This document shows, one piece after another, positions 1 through 10,100 of a stretch of DNA of 64,000 nt; position 1 is the first letter of the stretch; each line of letters begins with the position of its first letter. The translations under genes and the position numbers were made by a program. The notes under the pieces are model-generated. The model ran no database searches. It was not told the DNA's origin and saw nothing but the letters and a program-made list of their open reading frames with translations. Origin of the DNA: Paraburkholderia adhaesiva (GTDB lineage Bacteria; Pseudomonadota; Gammaproteobacteria; Burkholderiales; Burkholderiaceae); the NCBI RefSeq assembly GCF_021390575.1, contig NZ_JAJEJQ010000001.1:744001-808000 (forward strand), read 5' to 3'.

Positions 1-1
1 C

Positions 2-649
2 GCCGCGAAAACCGTGCTTGCGCTGTTGTTTCCGTTGCTTGCGGCGATCTGGCTGTTCGGCTCGCCCACGTCGACCAGCACGCTCAATTTCACGGCGTTG
101 CTCGTCGCGCTCGGCGCGGTGGGTTATTACCTGCCGAACGTCATCGTCGCGCGTCGGGTCGAGGCGCGTCAGCGCACCATCTTCGAGGACTTTCCCGACG
201 CCATCGACCTGATGACCGTCTGCGTCGAAGCGGGCCTCGGCCTCGATGCCGCGCTGATGAAAGTGGCCGAGGAAGTGCGACTGCGCAGCCCCGCCGTGGC
301 GGACGAACTCGAACTGCTGTTGCTCGAAATCCGCTCGGGTTTCTCGAAGGAAAAGGCGCTGCGCAACTTTTCGCTGCGCACCGGCGTCGAGGACATCGAC
401 GCGTTTGCCACGATGCTGATTCAGGCCGAGCGCTTCGGCACGAGCATCGGCTCGTCGCTGCGTGTGCTCTCCGACACGCTGCGCGTGCGCAGACGCATGC
501 GCGCGGAAGAGCAGGCCGCGAAGATTGCGCTGAAGCTACTGTTTCCGCTGATGTTCTGCATTTTTCCCGCGCTGATGGTGGTGCTGATGGGGCCGGCGGC
601 ACTGCACATCTATCGGTCGCTGCTTCCTGCGATGGGTAGCGGCGGCTAG
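2..649 (+). CDS. tadC: TadC-like Flp pilus assembly inner-membrane protein (5' end outside window)
   Basis: The frame is open to the left edge of the window, so only the C-terminal 215 residues are visible; TadC proteins are usually about 300 residues. The visible part holds one GspF/T2SSF domain. It begins with EDFPDAIDLMTVCVEAGLGL and continues through a helical bundle rich in conserved Glu and Arg (EIRSGFSKEKALRNF, FGTSIGSSLRVLSD). It ends in a hydrophobic segment (LLFPLMFCIFPALMVVLMG). Known family role: TadB and TadC form the inner-membrane platform of the Tad (Flp) type IVc pilus and work with the TadA ATPase. The tadE-like and tadG-like genes follow directly, which supports a Tad locus extending to the left. 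Regulation cannot be seen. Confidence 0.88.
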   Translation, partial: AAKTVLALLFPLLAAIWLFGSPTSTSTLNFTALLVALGAVGYYLPNVIVARRVEARQRTIFEDFPDAIDLMTVCVEAGLGLDAALMKVAEEVRLRSPAVADELELLLLEIRSGFSKEKALRNFSLRTGVEDIDAFATMLIQAERFGTSIGSSLRVLSDTLRVRRRMRAEEQAAKIALKLLFPLMFCIFPALMVVLMGPAALHIYRSLLPAMGSGG

Positions 650-700
650 GCGGTGGCGGGAAGACACGACGGGAACATCGGCGATTCGATTGGGGGAGTC

Positions 701-1195
701 ATGGACACTGCAAAGACTGGCGCGCCGTCACTTCTGTTGCGCGCGGGACGGGGAGGACGGGGCGAAGCGAGCCTGCGGCTTCGACGCTGGCGGCGCGCGC
801 AGCGCGGCGTGGCTGCGGTCGAGCTTGCGATTGTGCTGCCGTTACTGCTGCTCGTGCTGTTCGGCATCGTTGAAATGGGCGTGCTCTTTTACGACAAGGC
901 CGTCATTACGAATGCCAGTCGGGAAGGCGCACGCGCAGGAGTCGTGCTCAAAAGCCCGAAGCCCACCACGAGCGACGTGCAAACGGTCGTGACGAACTAC
1001 ACGTCGAGCTATCTGATGACGTTCGGCACGCAGAACACACCGGCGGTCGTAACGTCTGGCGCCGGCGGCACTTTCGGTCAGCCGCTTTCGGTGACTGTCA
1101 CTTACCGGTACCAGGGAATGGCTTTGGGGCGGCTGATAGCGCCCATCACGGGTCCAATTACGCTGTCCGCCACTACCGTCATGAACAACGAATAG
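701..1195 (+). CDS. tadE: TadE-like pseudopilin / minor pilin
   Basis: This is a 164-residue protein from an ATG preceded by a GGGGGAG ribosome-binding site; a longer in-frame start at 653 lacks one. A 36-residue Arg-rich leader ends in Gly36. The next residues are VAAVE and a long hydrophobic helix (LAIVLPLLLLVLFGIVEMG), so Glu41 lies at +5 after the Gly. That is the prepilin-peptidase signature of TadE/TadF pseudopilins. The family motif NASREGAR follows, then a Thr/Ser-rich domain with predicted beta strands. It probably acts as a processed minor subunit in Tad pilus assembly at the inner membrane and periplasm. It sits 51 bp after tadC and 11 bp before the tadG-like gene, so the three are likely co-transcribed. 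Confidence 0.85.
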   Translation: MDTAKTGAPSLLLRAGRGGRGEASLRLRRWRRAQRGVAAVELAIVLPLLLLVLFGIVEMGVLFYDKAVITNASREGARAGVVLKSPKPTTSDVQTVVTNYTSSYLMTFGTQNTPAVVTSGAGGTFGQPLSVTVTYRYQGMALGRLIAPITGPITLSATTVMNNE

Positions 1196-1206
1196 AGGGG
1201 ACCATC

Positions 1207-2328
1207 ATGCGCAGCGGGAGCAGGGCGAAACAAAAAGGCGCAGTGGCCGTTACGGTCGCGCTGAGCATGGTGGCGATGCTTAGCTTCGCGGCGCTGGCCA
1301 TCGACATCGGCAATCTGATGGTCGCGCGCAACGAACTCCAGAATGCGGCTGACGCGGCCGCGTTGGCGGGTGCAGGGTGCCTGAAGCCGCGTAGCGAGTG
1401 CGGCAACAGCACCGCTACCCAGCCGGATTGGACGACCGCGGCAGCAAGAGCTTCAACGTTTTCCACGGCGACCACTTCCAATAAGGTCCAGGGTGCATAT
1501 CCGACTGCGAGTACTGTCGCGACCGGATACTGGAACGCTACGGGAACACCGTATGGCCTCGAGGCGCTGCCGTTCACGCCGGGCCCGAACGATCTGCCTG
1601 CCGTGCGGGTGACCATTCGCAAAGACGGCTCGGATTCGAACGGAGCCGTGCCGGTTTTTCTGGCTAGCGTGTTCGGCGCCACATTCCTGAAAGCCAGTGC
1701 GGTGGCGACGGCAGTGTTGTCCTCGCCAGGCAATGTGGGAGCGGGCGGGCTGTTTCCTTTAGCGATGTCGCAATGCTTGTTCAACACCTACTGGAATACG
1801 TCGACCGATTCGCCATCACTTTCACCCACCAGCGGCACGGTGACCGGTTTTTCGGACCCTCAGGTTGCGGGGCAGCCGTACATTTTCCGGATCGGATCCA
1901 GCTATCAATACAGCACCTGCCAGTCCGGCCAGTGGACGACTTTCGATTCCAATGACCAAAGTGCGAGCTTCGCCAAGAACCTGGTTACTAATGGCAACAC
2001 CACCACGTTTTCCGTCAATGGTTCGAATGGGACGTGGATCCAGTCCGGTGAGGAAAACTCGGTCTATAACACTGTCCACGCCTGTAGCGCTGCCGGCAAT
2101 GGGCAATGCGAGTGGGTAACGGTGGTCGTGGTGGCCGATCCGTCGGCGACAGGCTCGACTCAAACCGTCCAGGCATTTGCTTGCCTGCACATTCTTGATG
2201 CACAAAACGGCTCCAATCCCTATGTGGAAGCTCAGATGAGCAACGATATGAGCCACTGTGAGACAGACAATTCGGGAGGGGTCGGGCCGAGTTACGGCGC
2301 TTACACACCGCCGAGACTGGTGCAGTAA
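1207..2328 (+). CDS. TadG-like Flp pilus-associated protein
   Basis: This is a 373-residue protein. Near the N-terminus a basic stretch precedes a single hydrophobic helix (about residues 12-32), followed by AIDIGNLMVARNELQNAADA and AALAGA, the hallmark of the TadG N-terminal domain. The rest is Ser/Thr/Asn-rich with several cysteines (for example CLKPRSEC) and lacks an obvious von Willebrand factor A domain, so it is a short TadG relative. The start has a GAGGGG ribosome-binding site overlapping the tadE stop codon. Family role: an inner-membrane-anchored, periplasmic or pilus-associated protein needed for Tad pili in some species; its exact job is uncertain. It is the last tad-related gene before the LPS genes. 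Confidence 0.78.
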   Translation: MRSGSRAKQKGAVAVTVALSMVAMLSFAALAIDIGNLMVARNELQNAADAAALAGAGCLKPRSECGNSTATQPDWTTAAARASTFSTATTSNKVQGAYPTASTVATGYWNATGTPYGLEALPFTPGPNDLPAVRVTIRKDGSDSNGAVPVFLASVFGATFLKASAVATAVLSSPGNVGAGGLFPLAMSQCLFNTYWNTSTDSPSLSPTSGTVTGFSDPQVAGQPYIFRIGSSYQYSTCQSGQWTTFDSNDQSASFAKNLVTNGNTTTFSVNGSNGTWIQSGEENSVYNTVHACSAAGNGQCEWVTVVVVADPSATGSTQTVQAFACLHILDAQNGSNPYVEAQMSNDMSHCETDNSGGVGPSYGAYTPPRLVQ

Positions 2329-2585
2329 GGGCGTTCTGCCGCAGTGCACGCGTCTTGCGCGCCGCAACGCAACAGCCGCGTGCCGCGCGCTCTTGCACAC
2401 CGGACGCGAGCGCGCGTGCGACTCCACGATCGCGTTATTTCCTGCGCTGCCGGTTGCAGAGCGCTTTGATGCGTTTAGGGCGCCGATACGCGCGCCCATC
2501 TCAACACTTTCTTCGGGCTTTTTCGCTCAACTCCCTCCGGCGCGCTAAAATTGCGGACCTCGTAACCCGTCGGCCCGTTTCTGCC

Positions 2586-3587
2586 TTGAGCGTCCAAAAG
2601 ATCCTGATCGTGCGCGTATCGTCGCTTGGCGACGTCGTCCACAACATGCCCGCGATCGCCGACATCCGGCGGCGCCATCCCGATGCGCAGATCGACTGGC
2701 TCGTAGAGGAAAGTTTTAAGCCGCTCGTCGAACTCGTGCATGGCGTGCGCCGCGCGATCCCGTTTTCGCTGCGCCGCTGGCGCAAGAGCCTGCTCTCGGC
2801 GGCGAACTGGCGCGAGATCGGCGCATTCCGCCGCGCGCTCGCCGCCGAGAAGTACGACCTCGTCATCGACTGCCAGGGCCTCATCAAGACCGCGTGGGTC
2901 GCGAGCTGGGCCCATGGCCCGCTCGTCGGCCTCGGCAACCGCACCGACGGCGCGGGTTACGAATGGCCCGCGCGCTACTTCTACGACCGCTCGATCACCA
3001 TCGAGCCGCACACGCACGTCGTCGAGCGCACCCGGCAACTGGTCGCCGCCGCCCTGAACGAGCCGGCGCCGCAGCCCACCGACGAAATCGACTTCGGCCT
3101 CGATACGGGCCAGGCCGCCAAGGCGCTGGCGGGCGCGGGGCTGAATCTGCCCGTGCCTTACGTCGTGTTCGTGCACGCCACCTCGCGCGCCGACAAGCAA
3201 TGGCCCGACGCGAACTGGATCGAGCTGGGCCAGGCGCTGGTGCGGCGCGGCGTGTCGCTCGTGCTGCCGTGGGGCAGCGACGCCGAGCGCGCGACGAGCG
3301 AGCGTCTCGCGCGCGAGTTCGGCGAGGCGGCCATCGTGCCGCCGAGGCTGACGCTTCCAGCCGTCGTCGGTCTGATCGACGGCGCGGCGGCGACCGTGGG
3401 CGTCGACACGGGCCTCGTGCACATCGCGGCGGCGCTGAAGCGGCCTACCGTCGAGTTGTACAATTTCGCGACCGCCTGGCGCACAGGCGGCTACTGGTCG
3501 CCGGAAGTCGTCAATCTCGGCACGGCCGGTCAGCCGCCGACGCTCGCGCAAGTCAAGACCGCGCTGGCGGGTTTCGGGCTGCTGTAA
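2586..3587 (+). CDS. waaC: Lipopolysaccharide heptosyltransferase I
   Basis: This GT9-family enzyme adds the first L-glycero-D-manno-heptose to Kdo2-lipid A at the cytoplasmic face of the inner membrane. The N-terminus KILIVRVSSLGDVVHNMP is the typical start of WaaC. Also typical are the IDWLVEESF segment, the C-terminal ADP-heptose site with VGVDTGLVHIAAALKRPTV, and LYNFATAWRTGGYW. I chose TTG at 2586 (giving MSVQKILIV, 333 residues) because family members begin here. The reading frame stays open another 231 bp upstream, but that extension is Arg-rich and looks non-coding. kdoO and waaA follow on the same strand, forming an inner-core LPS cluster. A TTG start and an absent strong ribosome-binding site leave some doubt about the exact start. 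Confidence 0.93.
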   Translation: MSVQKILIVRVSSLGDVVHNMPAIADIRRRHPDAQIDWLVEESFKPLVELVHGVRRAIPFSLRRWRKSLLSAANWREIGAFRRALAAEKYDLVIDCQGLIKTAWVASWAHGPLVGLGNRTDGAGYEWPARYFYDRSITIEPHTHVVERTRQLVAAALNEPAPQPTDEIDFGLDTGQAAKALAGAGLNLPVPYVVFVHATSRADKQWPDANWIELGQALVRRGVSLVLPWGSDAERATSERLAREFGEAAIVPPRLTLPAVVGLIDGAAATVGVDTGLVHIAAALKRPTVELYNFATAWRTGGYWSPEVVNLGTAGQPPTLAQVKTALAGFGLL

Positions 3588-3798
3588 TACGGCGCACTGC
3601 CTTGACCCTTGACCCGCCGCACACTGCCGCCGGTCAAGGCGCCGAGCCGGGCCAACCGGTATAAGGATTGCCGCGCACGTGCGCGTGCCCTGCACGCCGT
3701 GCGCTCCCGGGAGCGGCCCGCCGCAATGCGCCCAGACGTGGCGCGCGAGGCGCGACTGCTTAGCTACGCAACCCGAACCATCGCTTTCAGGGGCGACC

Positions 3799-4683
3799 AT
3801 GACAGAATCCCAGATCATTGAAGTCACTTCCGCCGACTGGCACGGCCAGCAGCTCTCGCAGCCGCGCAAGGTGCTGCTCGACGGCGTCGAGCAGGGCAAG
3901 GTGCTCTATTTTCCGAACCTGGCGTTCGCGGTAGAAGGCGGCGAGCGCGCTTTGCTCGACCCGGCCATCGCCGATCCGAAGCGCAAGAACATCAGCCTCG
4001 ACCCGAACGGCGGCGCGCTGCACGGCGTGCTCGGCGACGCGGTCACGCAGTCCGCGGTGCGTGCGCTGGTCGCGCGTTACCAGGCCTGTGCGCGCACGCT
4101 CGTCGATGGTCTTTTCCCCGAGTACGTGGGCAAGCTGCGCGTCGCGCCGACGAGCCTGCGCCTGCGTCAGGTGGAGACGCGCCAGACGTCGTGGCGCAAG
4201 GACGATGCGCGCCTGCACGTCGACGCGTTTCCGTCGCGTCCGACTTACGGCGAGCGCATCCTGCGCGTCTTCACGAACGTGAACCCGAACGGCGTGCCGC
4301 GTGTGTGGCGCGTGGGCGAGCCGTTCGAGGACATGGCCAAACGCTTCTTGCCGAAGATCAAGCCGCAGGTGCCGGGCTCGGCGTGGCTGCAGAATCTCCT
4401 GCACATCACGAAGTCGCCGCGCAGCGCTTACGACCATCTGATGCTTCATCTGCATGACGAGATGAAAGCCGATCTCGACTATCAGAAGACGTCTCCGCAA
4501 GAGACCATCGGTTTTCCGCCGGGCAGCGTGTGGGTGTGCTTCTCCGATCACGCGTCGCACGCCGTGATGTCCGGCCAGTTCATGATGGAGCAGACGTTCT
4601 TCCTGCCCGTCAAGGACATGGTGCATCCGGACTGGGCGCCGCTCGGCATCCTCGAACGCCTCAAGGGCAAGGAACTGGTTTGA
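3799..4683 (+). CDS. kdoO: Kdo hydroxylase (Fe(II)/2-oxoglutarate dioxygenase)
   Basis: This 294-residue protein matches the Burkholderia Kdo 3-hydroxylase. That family converts the outer Kdo of Kdo2-lipid A to Ko (D-glycero-D-talo-oct-2-ulosonic acid) using Fe(II), O2 and 2-oxoglutarate. The iron-binding HxD is visible at His140-Val-Asp142 (RLHVDAF). A distal His is available in the segment FSDHASHAVMSGQF (His251 or His254). The start ATG follows CAGGGG with good spacing. Its position between waaC and waaA fits its lipid A-core substrate. The family assignment rests on recall of the Burkholderia enzyme and on gene context; the reaction itself cannot be confirmed from sequence alone. Confidence 0.85.
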   Translation: MTESQIIEVTSADWHGQQLSQPRKVLLDGVEQGKVLYFPNLAFAVEGGERALLDPAIADPKRKNISLDPNGGALHGVLGDAVTQSAVRALVARYQACARTLVDGLFPEYVGKLRVAPTSLRLRQVETRQTSWRKDDARLHVDAFPSRPTYGERILRVFTNVNPNGVPRVWRVGEPFEDMAKRFLPKIKPQVPGSAWLQNLLHITKSPRSAYDHLMLHLHDEMKADLDYQKTSPQETIGFPPGSVWVCFSDHASHAVMSGQFMMEQTFFLPVKDMVHPDWAPLGILERLKGKELV

Positions 4684-4765
4684 GCCTGGGCGTGTTGTCT
4701 CTGCGACCTTTTCCGCCGCTTTCTGCGCGGGTTTTCGCATCGCGTCGCGCGGTGGCGGAGGCGCG

Positions 4766-6130
4766 ATGCTGAGGGCCGTCTATCGTGCGGTCTGGTGGAT
4801 CGTCGCGCCGCTCGCGGTGCTGCGGCTCTTTATCCGTTCGCGTCGCGAGCGCGGCTATCGCGAGCATATCGGTGAGCGCTTCGGCTATTCGGCCGGGCGG
4901 CTGCCCGAGGATGACGCGCCGCTCATCTGGGTTCACGCCGTGTCGGTGGGCGAGACGCGGGCGGCTCAGCCGCTCGTCGATGCGCTTCTCGCCGCGCGTC
5001 CCGACGCACGCGTCCTTCTCACGCACATGACGCCGGGCGGGCGCGCGACGGGCGAGCAACTGTTCGGCGATCGTGTGCTGCGCTGCTATCTGCCCTACGA
5101 CATGCCGCACCTCGTGCGGCGTTTTCTGCGCGCATGGCGTCCGTCGCTCGGGCTTGTGATGGAGACCGAGGTATGGCCGACGCTCATCGACGAATGCCGT
5201 CGCGCCGACGTGCCGCTCGTGCTCACCAATGCACGCATGTCCGCGCGCTCGTTCAAGCGTGCGGCGAAGTTCGGCGCTGCTGCGAAAGAGGTGTTCGGCG
5301 GCTTTGCGCGCGTGCTGGCGCAGAGTCCATCGGATGCCGAAAGGCTCACGGCGCTCGGCGCGCGCAACGTCGCGGTGCTCGGCAATCTGAAGTTCGACAT
5401 GACGAGCCCGCCCGGGCTTATCGCGCGCGGACACGAATGGCGGCGCGTGATCGGTGCTCGGCCCGTCTGGGTCGCGGCGAGTACGCGCGAGGGCGAAGAG
5501 GAGCTTGTGCTGCAGGCTTTCGCGGCGCTCGGCGTGGACGACGCCCTGCTGATTCTCGTGCCGCGCCACCCGCAGCGTTTCGACGAAGTGGCGGCACTCG
5601 TTGCGCGCAGGAATCTCAAGCTCGTGCGTCGCTCGCAATGGGCCACGAGCGCCGCTGCGGGCGAAGCGGCGGGCGCGACCAGCGCCGCGGCCGCATCGGC
5701 GCACGCCGCGCCGCGTGCGTTGCCGCAGGATGTGAATGTGCTGCTCGGCGATTCGATGGGCGAGATGGGTGCGTATTACGCGGCGGCGGATCTCGCGTTC
5801 ATCGGCGGGAGCCTGTTGCCGCTCGGCGGCCAGAACCTGATCGAGGCGTGCGCCGTGGGCGTGCCCGTGCTGATCGGCCCGCACGTGTTCAACTTCACGC
5901 AGGCCACTGCCGATGCCGTCGCTGCTGGCGCTGCGCTGCAGGTGCCCGATCCTGCTGGTCTCGCGACGTCGTTGCGCGAACTCTTCAACGACAAGCCACG
6001 CCGCGTGGCAATGGGCGCTGCGGCGGCCGCGTTCGCGGCGCGCCATCGCGGGGCGACGGAGCGCACTGTCGATGTGCTGACGACGTTGCTGCCCGAATCC
6101 ACATCCTCTTCATCGACGCTCGACACCTGA
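4766..6130 (+). CDS. waaA: 3-deoxy-D-manno-octulosonic acid transferase (Kdo transferase)
   Basis: This 454-residue protein transfers Kdo from CMP-Kdo to the lipid IVA precursor. An N-terminal membrane anchor (VWWIVAPLAVLRLFI) is followed by REHIGERFG and the motif WVHAVSVGETRAAQPL, with the catalytic Glu in the usual position. METEVWPTLIDECRR and the C-terminal half with FIGGSLLPLGGQNLIEACA and GPHVFNF are all WaaA signatures. GGAGG lies nine bases before the ATG. A low-complexity Ala-rich insert (about residues 290-315) separates the two halves and looks lineage-specific. It ends the LPS core cluster; the accessory region begins just after it. Confidence 0.95.
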   Translation: MLRAVYRAVWWIVAPLAVLRLFIRSRRERGYREHIGERFGYSAGRLPEDDAPLIWVHAVSVGETRAAQPLVDALLAARPDARVLLTHMTPGGRATGEQLFGDRVLRCYLPYDMPHLVRRFLRAWRPSLGLVMETEVWPTLIDECRRADVPLVLTNARMSARSFKRAAKFGAAAKEVFGGFARVLAQSPSDAERLTALGARNVAVLGNLKFDMTSPPGLIARGHEWRRVIGARPVWVAASTREGEEELVLQAFAALGVDDALLILVPRHPQRFDEVAALVARRNLKLVRRSQWATSAAAGEAAGATSAAAASAHAAPRALPQDVNVLLGDSMGEMGAYYAAADLAFIGGSLLPLGGQNLIEACAVGVPVLIGPHVFNFTQATADAVAAGAALQVPDPAGLATSLRELFNDKPRRVAMGAAAAAFAARHRGATERTVDVLTTLLPESTSSSSTLDT

Positions 6131-6336
6131 GCGCACGACGTGGCGCGCGCTTCAGCCCGCCACGATCAACCCCCTTTTCTCGATAAACGTAACGAACTGA
6201 GCACGTCAGACGACGGACGGCAGGTACTTGACGGCACAACTGTCCTGTCGTGCGTCAACGTGGCGCAGTGCCGCGACTAGATCGTTGCGGCCGTGAGGGC
6301 GCAGGCCATGCGAGCGACATCCTCGTGTCCTGGCCA

Positions 6337-6450
6337 CTACTAATTCTGAGCATCGAAGCAGCCTTCGGCGATTTGCGTGATCCACGCAGCCGAATCCCTG
6401 CGCACGAACTGCAGAAAATGCTGGCGGTGGCGCAATTGCGTTGCCCCGGG
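6337..6450 (+). pseudogene. Possible ISAs1-type transposase N-terminal remnant
   Basis: A short open stretch encodes AFGDLRDPRSRIPAHELQKM followed by LAVA. This resembles the N-terminal region of ISAs1-family (H-repeat type) transposases, which has a DPR....H.L..+L.+A pattern. The similarity stops after about 25 residues and no catalytic region follows. The call is weak and made by eye. Confidence 0.22.
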
Positions 6451-6639
6451 ACAGGGATGCCAGATCCGACCAGGCTATGCCGGTGAACAGCGTCGGCACG
6501 CGACCGCACGCACCGGACAGCTTCATTGCCCGCATCGCCTTTTCGAGAATCCGCGAATCATGCGGACGCGCTCACGGTTGTATCAGCACATACAAATTAA
6601 TCCGGGTCGCGACGTAGTCAAGCTACGAATGTAGCGATA

Positions 6640-6728
6640 CCGGATCGGATTGTCTTCGCCGATCACGTCGTCGATTCGCTCCGGCGAAAGCGTTGACTCA
6701 TTGCGGGCCGCACCCTCGACAAATCGCC
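6640..6728 (-). pseudogene. IS1182-family transposase N-terminal remnant
   Basis: The minus strand encodes RFVEGAARNESTLSPERIDD followed by VIGEDNPIR. This closely follows the conserved start of IS1182-family transposases (FxEGxxRxQxTLxPExLDDxIGExNPVR). The match then ends and no downstream transposase sequence is present, so only about 29 codons of a dead insertion sequence remain. It indicates past IS activity at the left flank of the adhesin cluster. Confidence 0.5.
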
Positions 6729-7197
6729 ACCATCCTCTCCTGTCGCAACAAAAGGTTGCGCGGTCCACGTGATCGGGCACGTTTTTACATCCCCCGCCGA
6801 TCAGGGACGCAGAGTCTTCTGGGTCCCCGATGGTTGCCACCTCAACTTACTGTCCCCACTAAACGTTCGGAAGCAGGCGGCCATCCTGTTGCCGTCGATT
6901 TTCCAGGCTCGAATTCGGAGGTGCGGAATTGCGGCGTCAATTCCACCAGTGGCTGGTCATCTCGCGAATTCTGACAGTGCCCGATTTTTTTCAGAGCGAT
7001 GTCGGGCCGTCAGTCAGTTCAGAAAATTGATGAGGCCCAAAAACGAAGTCAGAAACGTCTTAATTTGACGATCTTTAGCGTTGTCGAATTGTGAGGCGGC
7101 CAGATAATCCCCTCCGAATACCTCGCGCACTCCGCCTGGACCATATCTCAATATTCCGCCATTTGGCACGCCGAATAAACACGAAGTTAGGATCACT

Positions 7198-10100
7198 ATG
7201 AACAAGGGACGATTCAGGAAGGTCTTCAGTAAGCGGTTGGGCATGCTTGTGGCCGTCGAGGAGACTGCAAAGAGTCAGGGCAAACAGCCGGGAGAAGGCG
7301 GCGGTATTGCGGTTCCCGTTGTCAAGTATGGCGCTGTCTCATTATTGACCTCGATTGCTCTCGCCTTTTTGCTTGTCGATCCAGCGACAGTTCTGGCGCA
7401 GTCGCTGCCTACGGGCGGGCAGGTCGTGGGCGGACAGATCGGCATCAGCGAAAGCGGCAACACGATGACGATCAACCAGACCACGCAGCGCGGTGCGATC
7501 AACTGGAACACGTTCAACATCGGTTCGGGCAACACGGTCCAGTTCAATCAGCCTAATTCCACGTCGCAGACACTGAACCGGGTCGTGGGCGGCGTGCCTT
7601 CGAATATTCAGGGCCAGCTGCTGGCCAACGGTCAGGTGCTGATCCAGAACGCGAACGGCATCCTGTTCGGCAGCGGCGCGGTGGTGAACGTGGGGTCACT
7701 GCTTGCGACGACAAAGAATATCGATCCGACCCAGTTCATGGCGGGCGACACGCTGAACCTGAGCTCGACGGGCATCAACGCCGGGATCGTCAACAACGGC
7801 ACGATCAACGCGCAAGGCTATGTCACGCTGATCGGCGACCAGGTGCGGAACTCGGGTTCGATCACGGCGCCGGGCGGCAATGTGGTGCTGGCCGCGGGGG
7901 ACAGCGCGACGGTGGCGCTGAATAACGGGCAGGGGATCTCAGTCACGCTGAACAATGCCACGGCCAACGCGCTGGTGGACAACAGCGGGAATATCCAGAC
8001 GGGCAACGGGACGGTGCTGCTGACTGCTCGCGGCGCCGATACGGTGCTTGAGACCGTGATCAACATGTCTGGCGTGGTCAAGGCGGGAACCGTGGTGGCC
8101 GACGCGGGCAACACGGGCGATGCGATCGTGACGGGCACAATCGACGCCTCGAACACGACGCCGGGTGGCGTGGGCGGCACGGTTGTCGTCACGGGTGACC
8201 GGGTTGGCGTGCTTGGAAACGCCAGCATCAACGTGAGCGGCGATGCCCAGGGCGGAACGGTGATCCTGGGCGGCGACTCCCTGAATCACGTGTCCAACAG
8301 CTCAGCCGCATCGCTGATCTCGCGCGTGAACTTTGCGAACCTGACCGTGGTGGGTGCAGGCGCAACGATCGACGCGGGATCGGCGCACGGTAATGGCGGT
8401 TTCGTGGAGACGTCGGGTCATGACCTGGACGTTGCGGGCACCATCACGGCGGCGGCGGCCAATGGTCGCGCGGGTGAGTGGCTGATCGACCCGACGAACG
8501 TGACCATCAGTACCGGGACGGACGCGAACTATTCCGGAAACCTGGGTGACGGCACGTTTAGTGGCGGCAGCAACACGACCGCGACAGTGAGTAGTGCCAC
8601 GATCAGCAACTCGCTGAGCGCCGGCACGAACGTGACGATCACGACGGCGAGCAGCGGCACTGCGACGGGCACCATTACGCAGCAGGCGGGTGCGGATATC
8701 GTTGACACCTGCACCAGTGAGACCGCGCTGACGATGCTGGCCAACGGCAGCATCACCCTCAACGGCAACATTACTGCTACGGGCGGCGGTGCGCTGGACC
8801 TGAACCTGATGGCCGATATCGGCAATAACGGTTCGGGCACAGTGACTACGTCCACAGGGACAAAGATCGATCTCGCTGGCGGTGCGCTCAATGTCTCGGG
8901 CAACACGACAAGCGGAAACGCCGTCAACCTCAGCGGTAACCTGACCAACATCGGCAGCGGCCTGGTCACCGGTAATGCGACCACCGGCACGGGTGTGCTG
9001 CTGGCGACAAATGTCGGTCTCCAGAACGACAGCAGCAGTCTGAACATTTCCGGCAACTCGACCAGCGGCGTTGGTGTGAATGTGTCTGCGTCGAACCTGG
9101 CGGTGGGCGTAGGCAGCCTGAACATCTGTGGCAGCTCGAATACCAGCAGCGGCGTTCAGGTGAATTCGAACCTGAACGTAAGCAACGGCTCGCTGAACAT
9201 CGTCGGAAACACGCGCAGTACCACTGCCGGGGCTGCAGGTGTGAACCTGTCCGGGAACATCACGGTAAATGAAGGCGGGACACTGAACATCAGTGGCGTG
9301 TCAAGTTGTACGAGTGCCGCCCAGGTGTCGGGTGTCTACGTCGGCGGAAGTTCGACGACCATTCTCGGCAACGCCGCGATCACTGGCAGCTCGAACTCAA
9401 CTTCGGAAGGTGCCTATGCCACCCTGTATGGCGTTGGTGTCGGCTTTAACACGGCCCTGACCGTCTCTGGCAATGGCTCGTTGACCGTGACGGGTACGGG
9501 AACCGGCACGGACGGCGTCGGCGTGGCGTGTCTGAGCGTTGTCAACGTCGCTGGCGGTGAGCTTGTCCTCAACGGGACGTCGAACTCCGGAATGGGGGTG
9601 CAGTCGCTTGGCACCGTGAACATTGGTGGCGGGGTGTTCAGCATCATCGGCCAGTCGCAGACAAGTTACGGTATCGGTCGGGCAGTAGCCGCTGGTTCGA
9701 GCCCGCTCAGCGTCACGGGCGGCACCGCGATATTCAATGGGACGACGAATACCGGCGGTGCGGGCGTGTGGTGGCGTGAGGACGGCACCACAAATGGCAC
9801 GACGGTATCCGGAAACGCCAGCCTGACCATCGTCGGGAGTGCGACAAATGGGACTGGCTACGGCGTGTGCGTCGGCGGCAACGTGGCCGTGGTGGGCGGT
9901 GGAAGCTTTACGGTTACGGGCACCGCGAGCAGCGGTACGGGTGTCAATGTACAGGGCGGCTCCATCAATATGCCGGGTAACGGCACGGTAAATATCACGG
10001 GTGTGTCGACTAACACGGCCGGAAGTGGCAGTGGCGTTTATCTGCAGAACTGCATCAGCACGAACGTCGGCACCGTCACCATCAACGGTACGGCCCAGGG

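Larger units (their letters stand above)
6131..7197. other. Gene-poor scar between waaA and the giant adhesin gene
   Basis: This is about 1.07 kb with no convincing intact gene. It contains a short transposase-like remnant on each strand (listed separately) and, at its right end, the leader of the adhesin gene. A TTGACG hexamer at 7065-7070 could be a -35 element for the adhesin, but no good -10 follows. The base composition is more AT-rich than the flanking LPS genes, especially from 6900 onward. It looks like the left edge of an acquired or rearranged block. Confidence 0.6.

Noticed and set aside
2355-2585. N-terminal extension of waaC from an ATG at 2355
   Set aside because: The extension is Arg-rich without family similarity, while the family start KILIVRVSS lies at 2595-2621 just after a TTG codon.
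7014-7244. Minus-strand open frame of 76 codons over the adhesin start
   Set aside because: It overlaps the extended signal peptide coding region of the adhesin and has no recognisable family.
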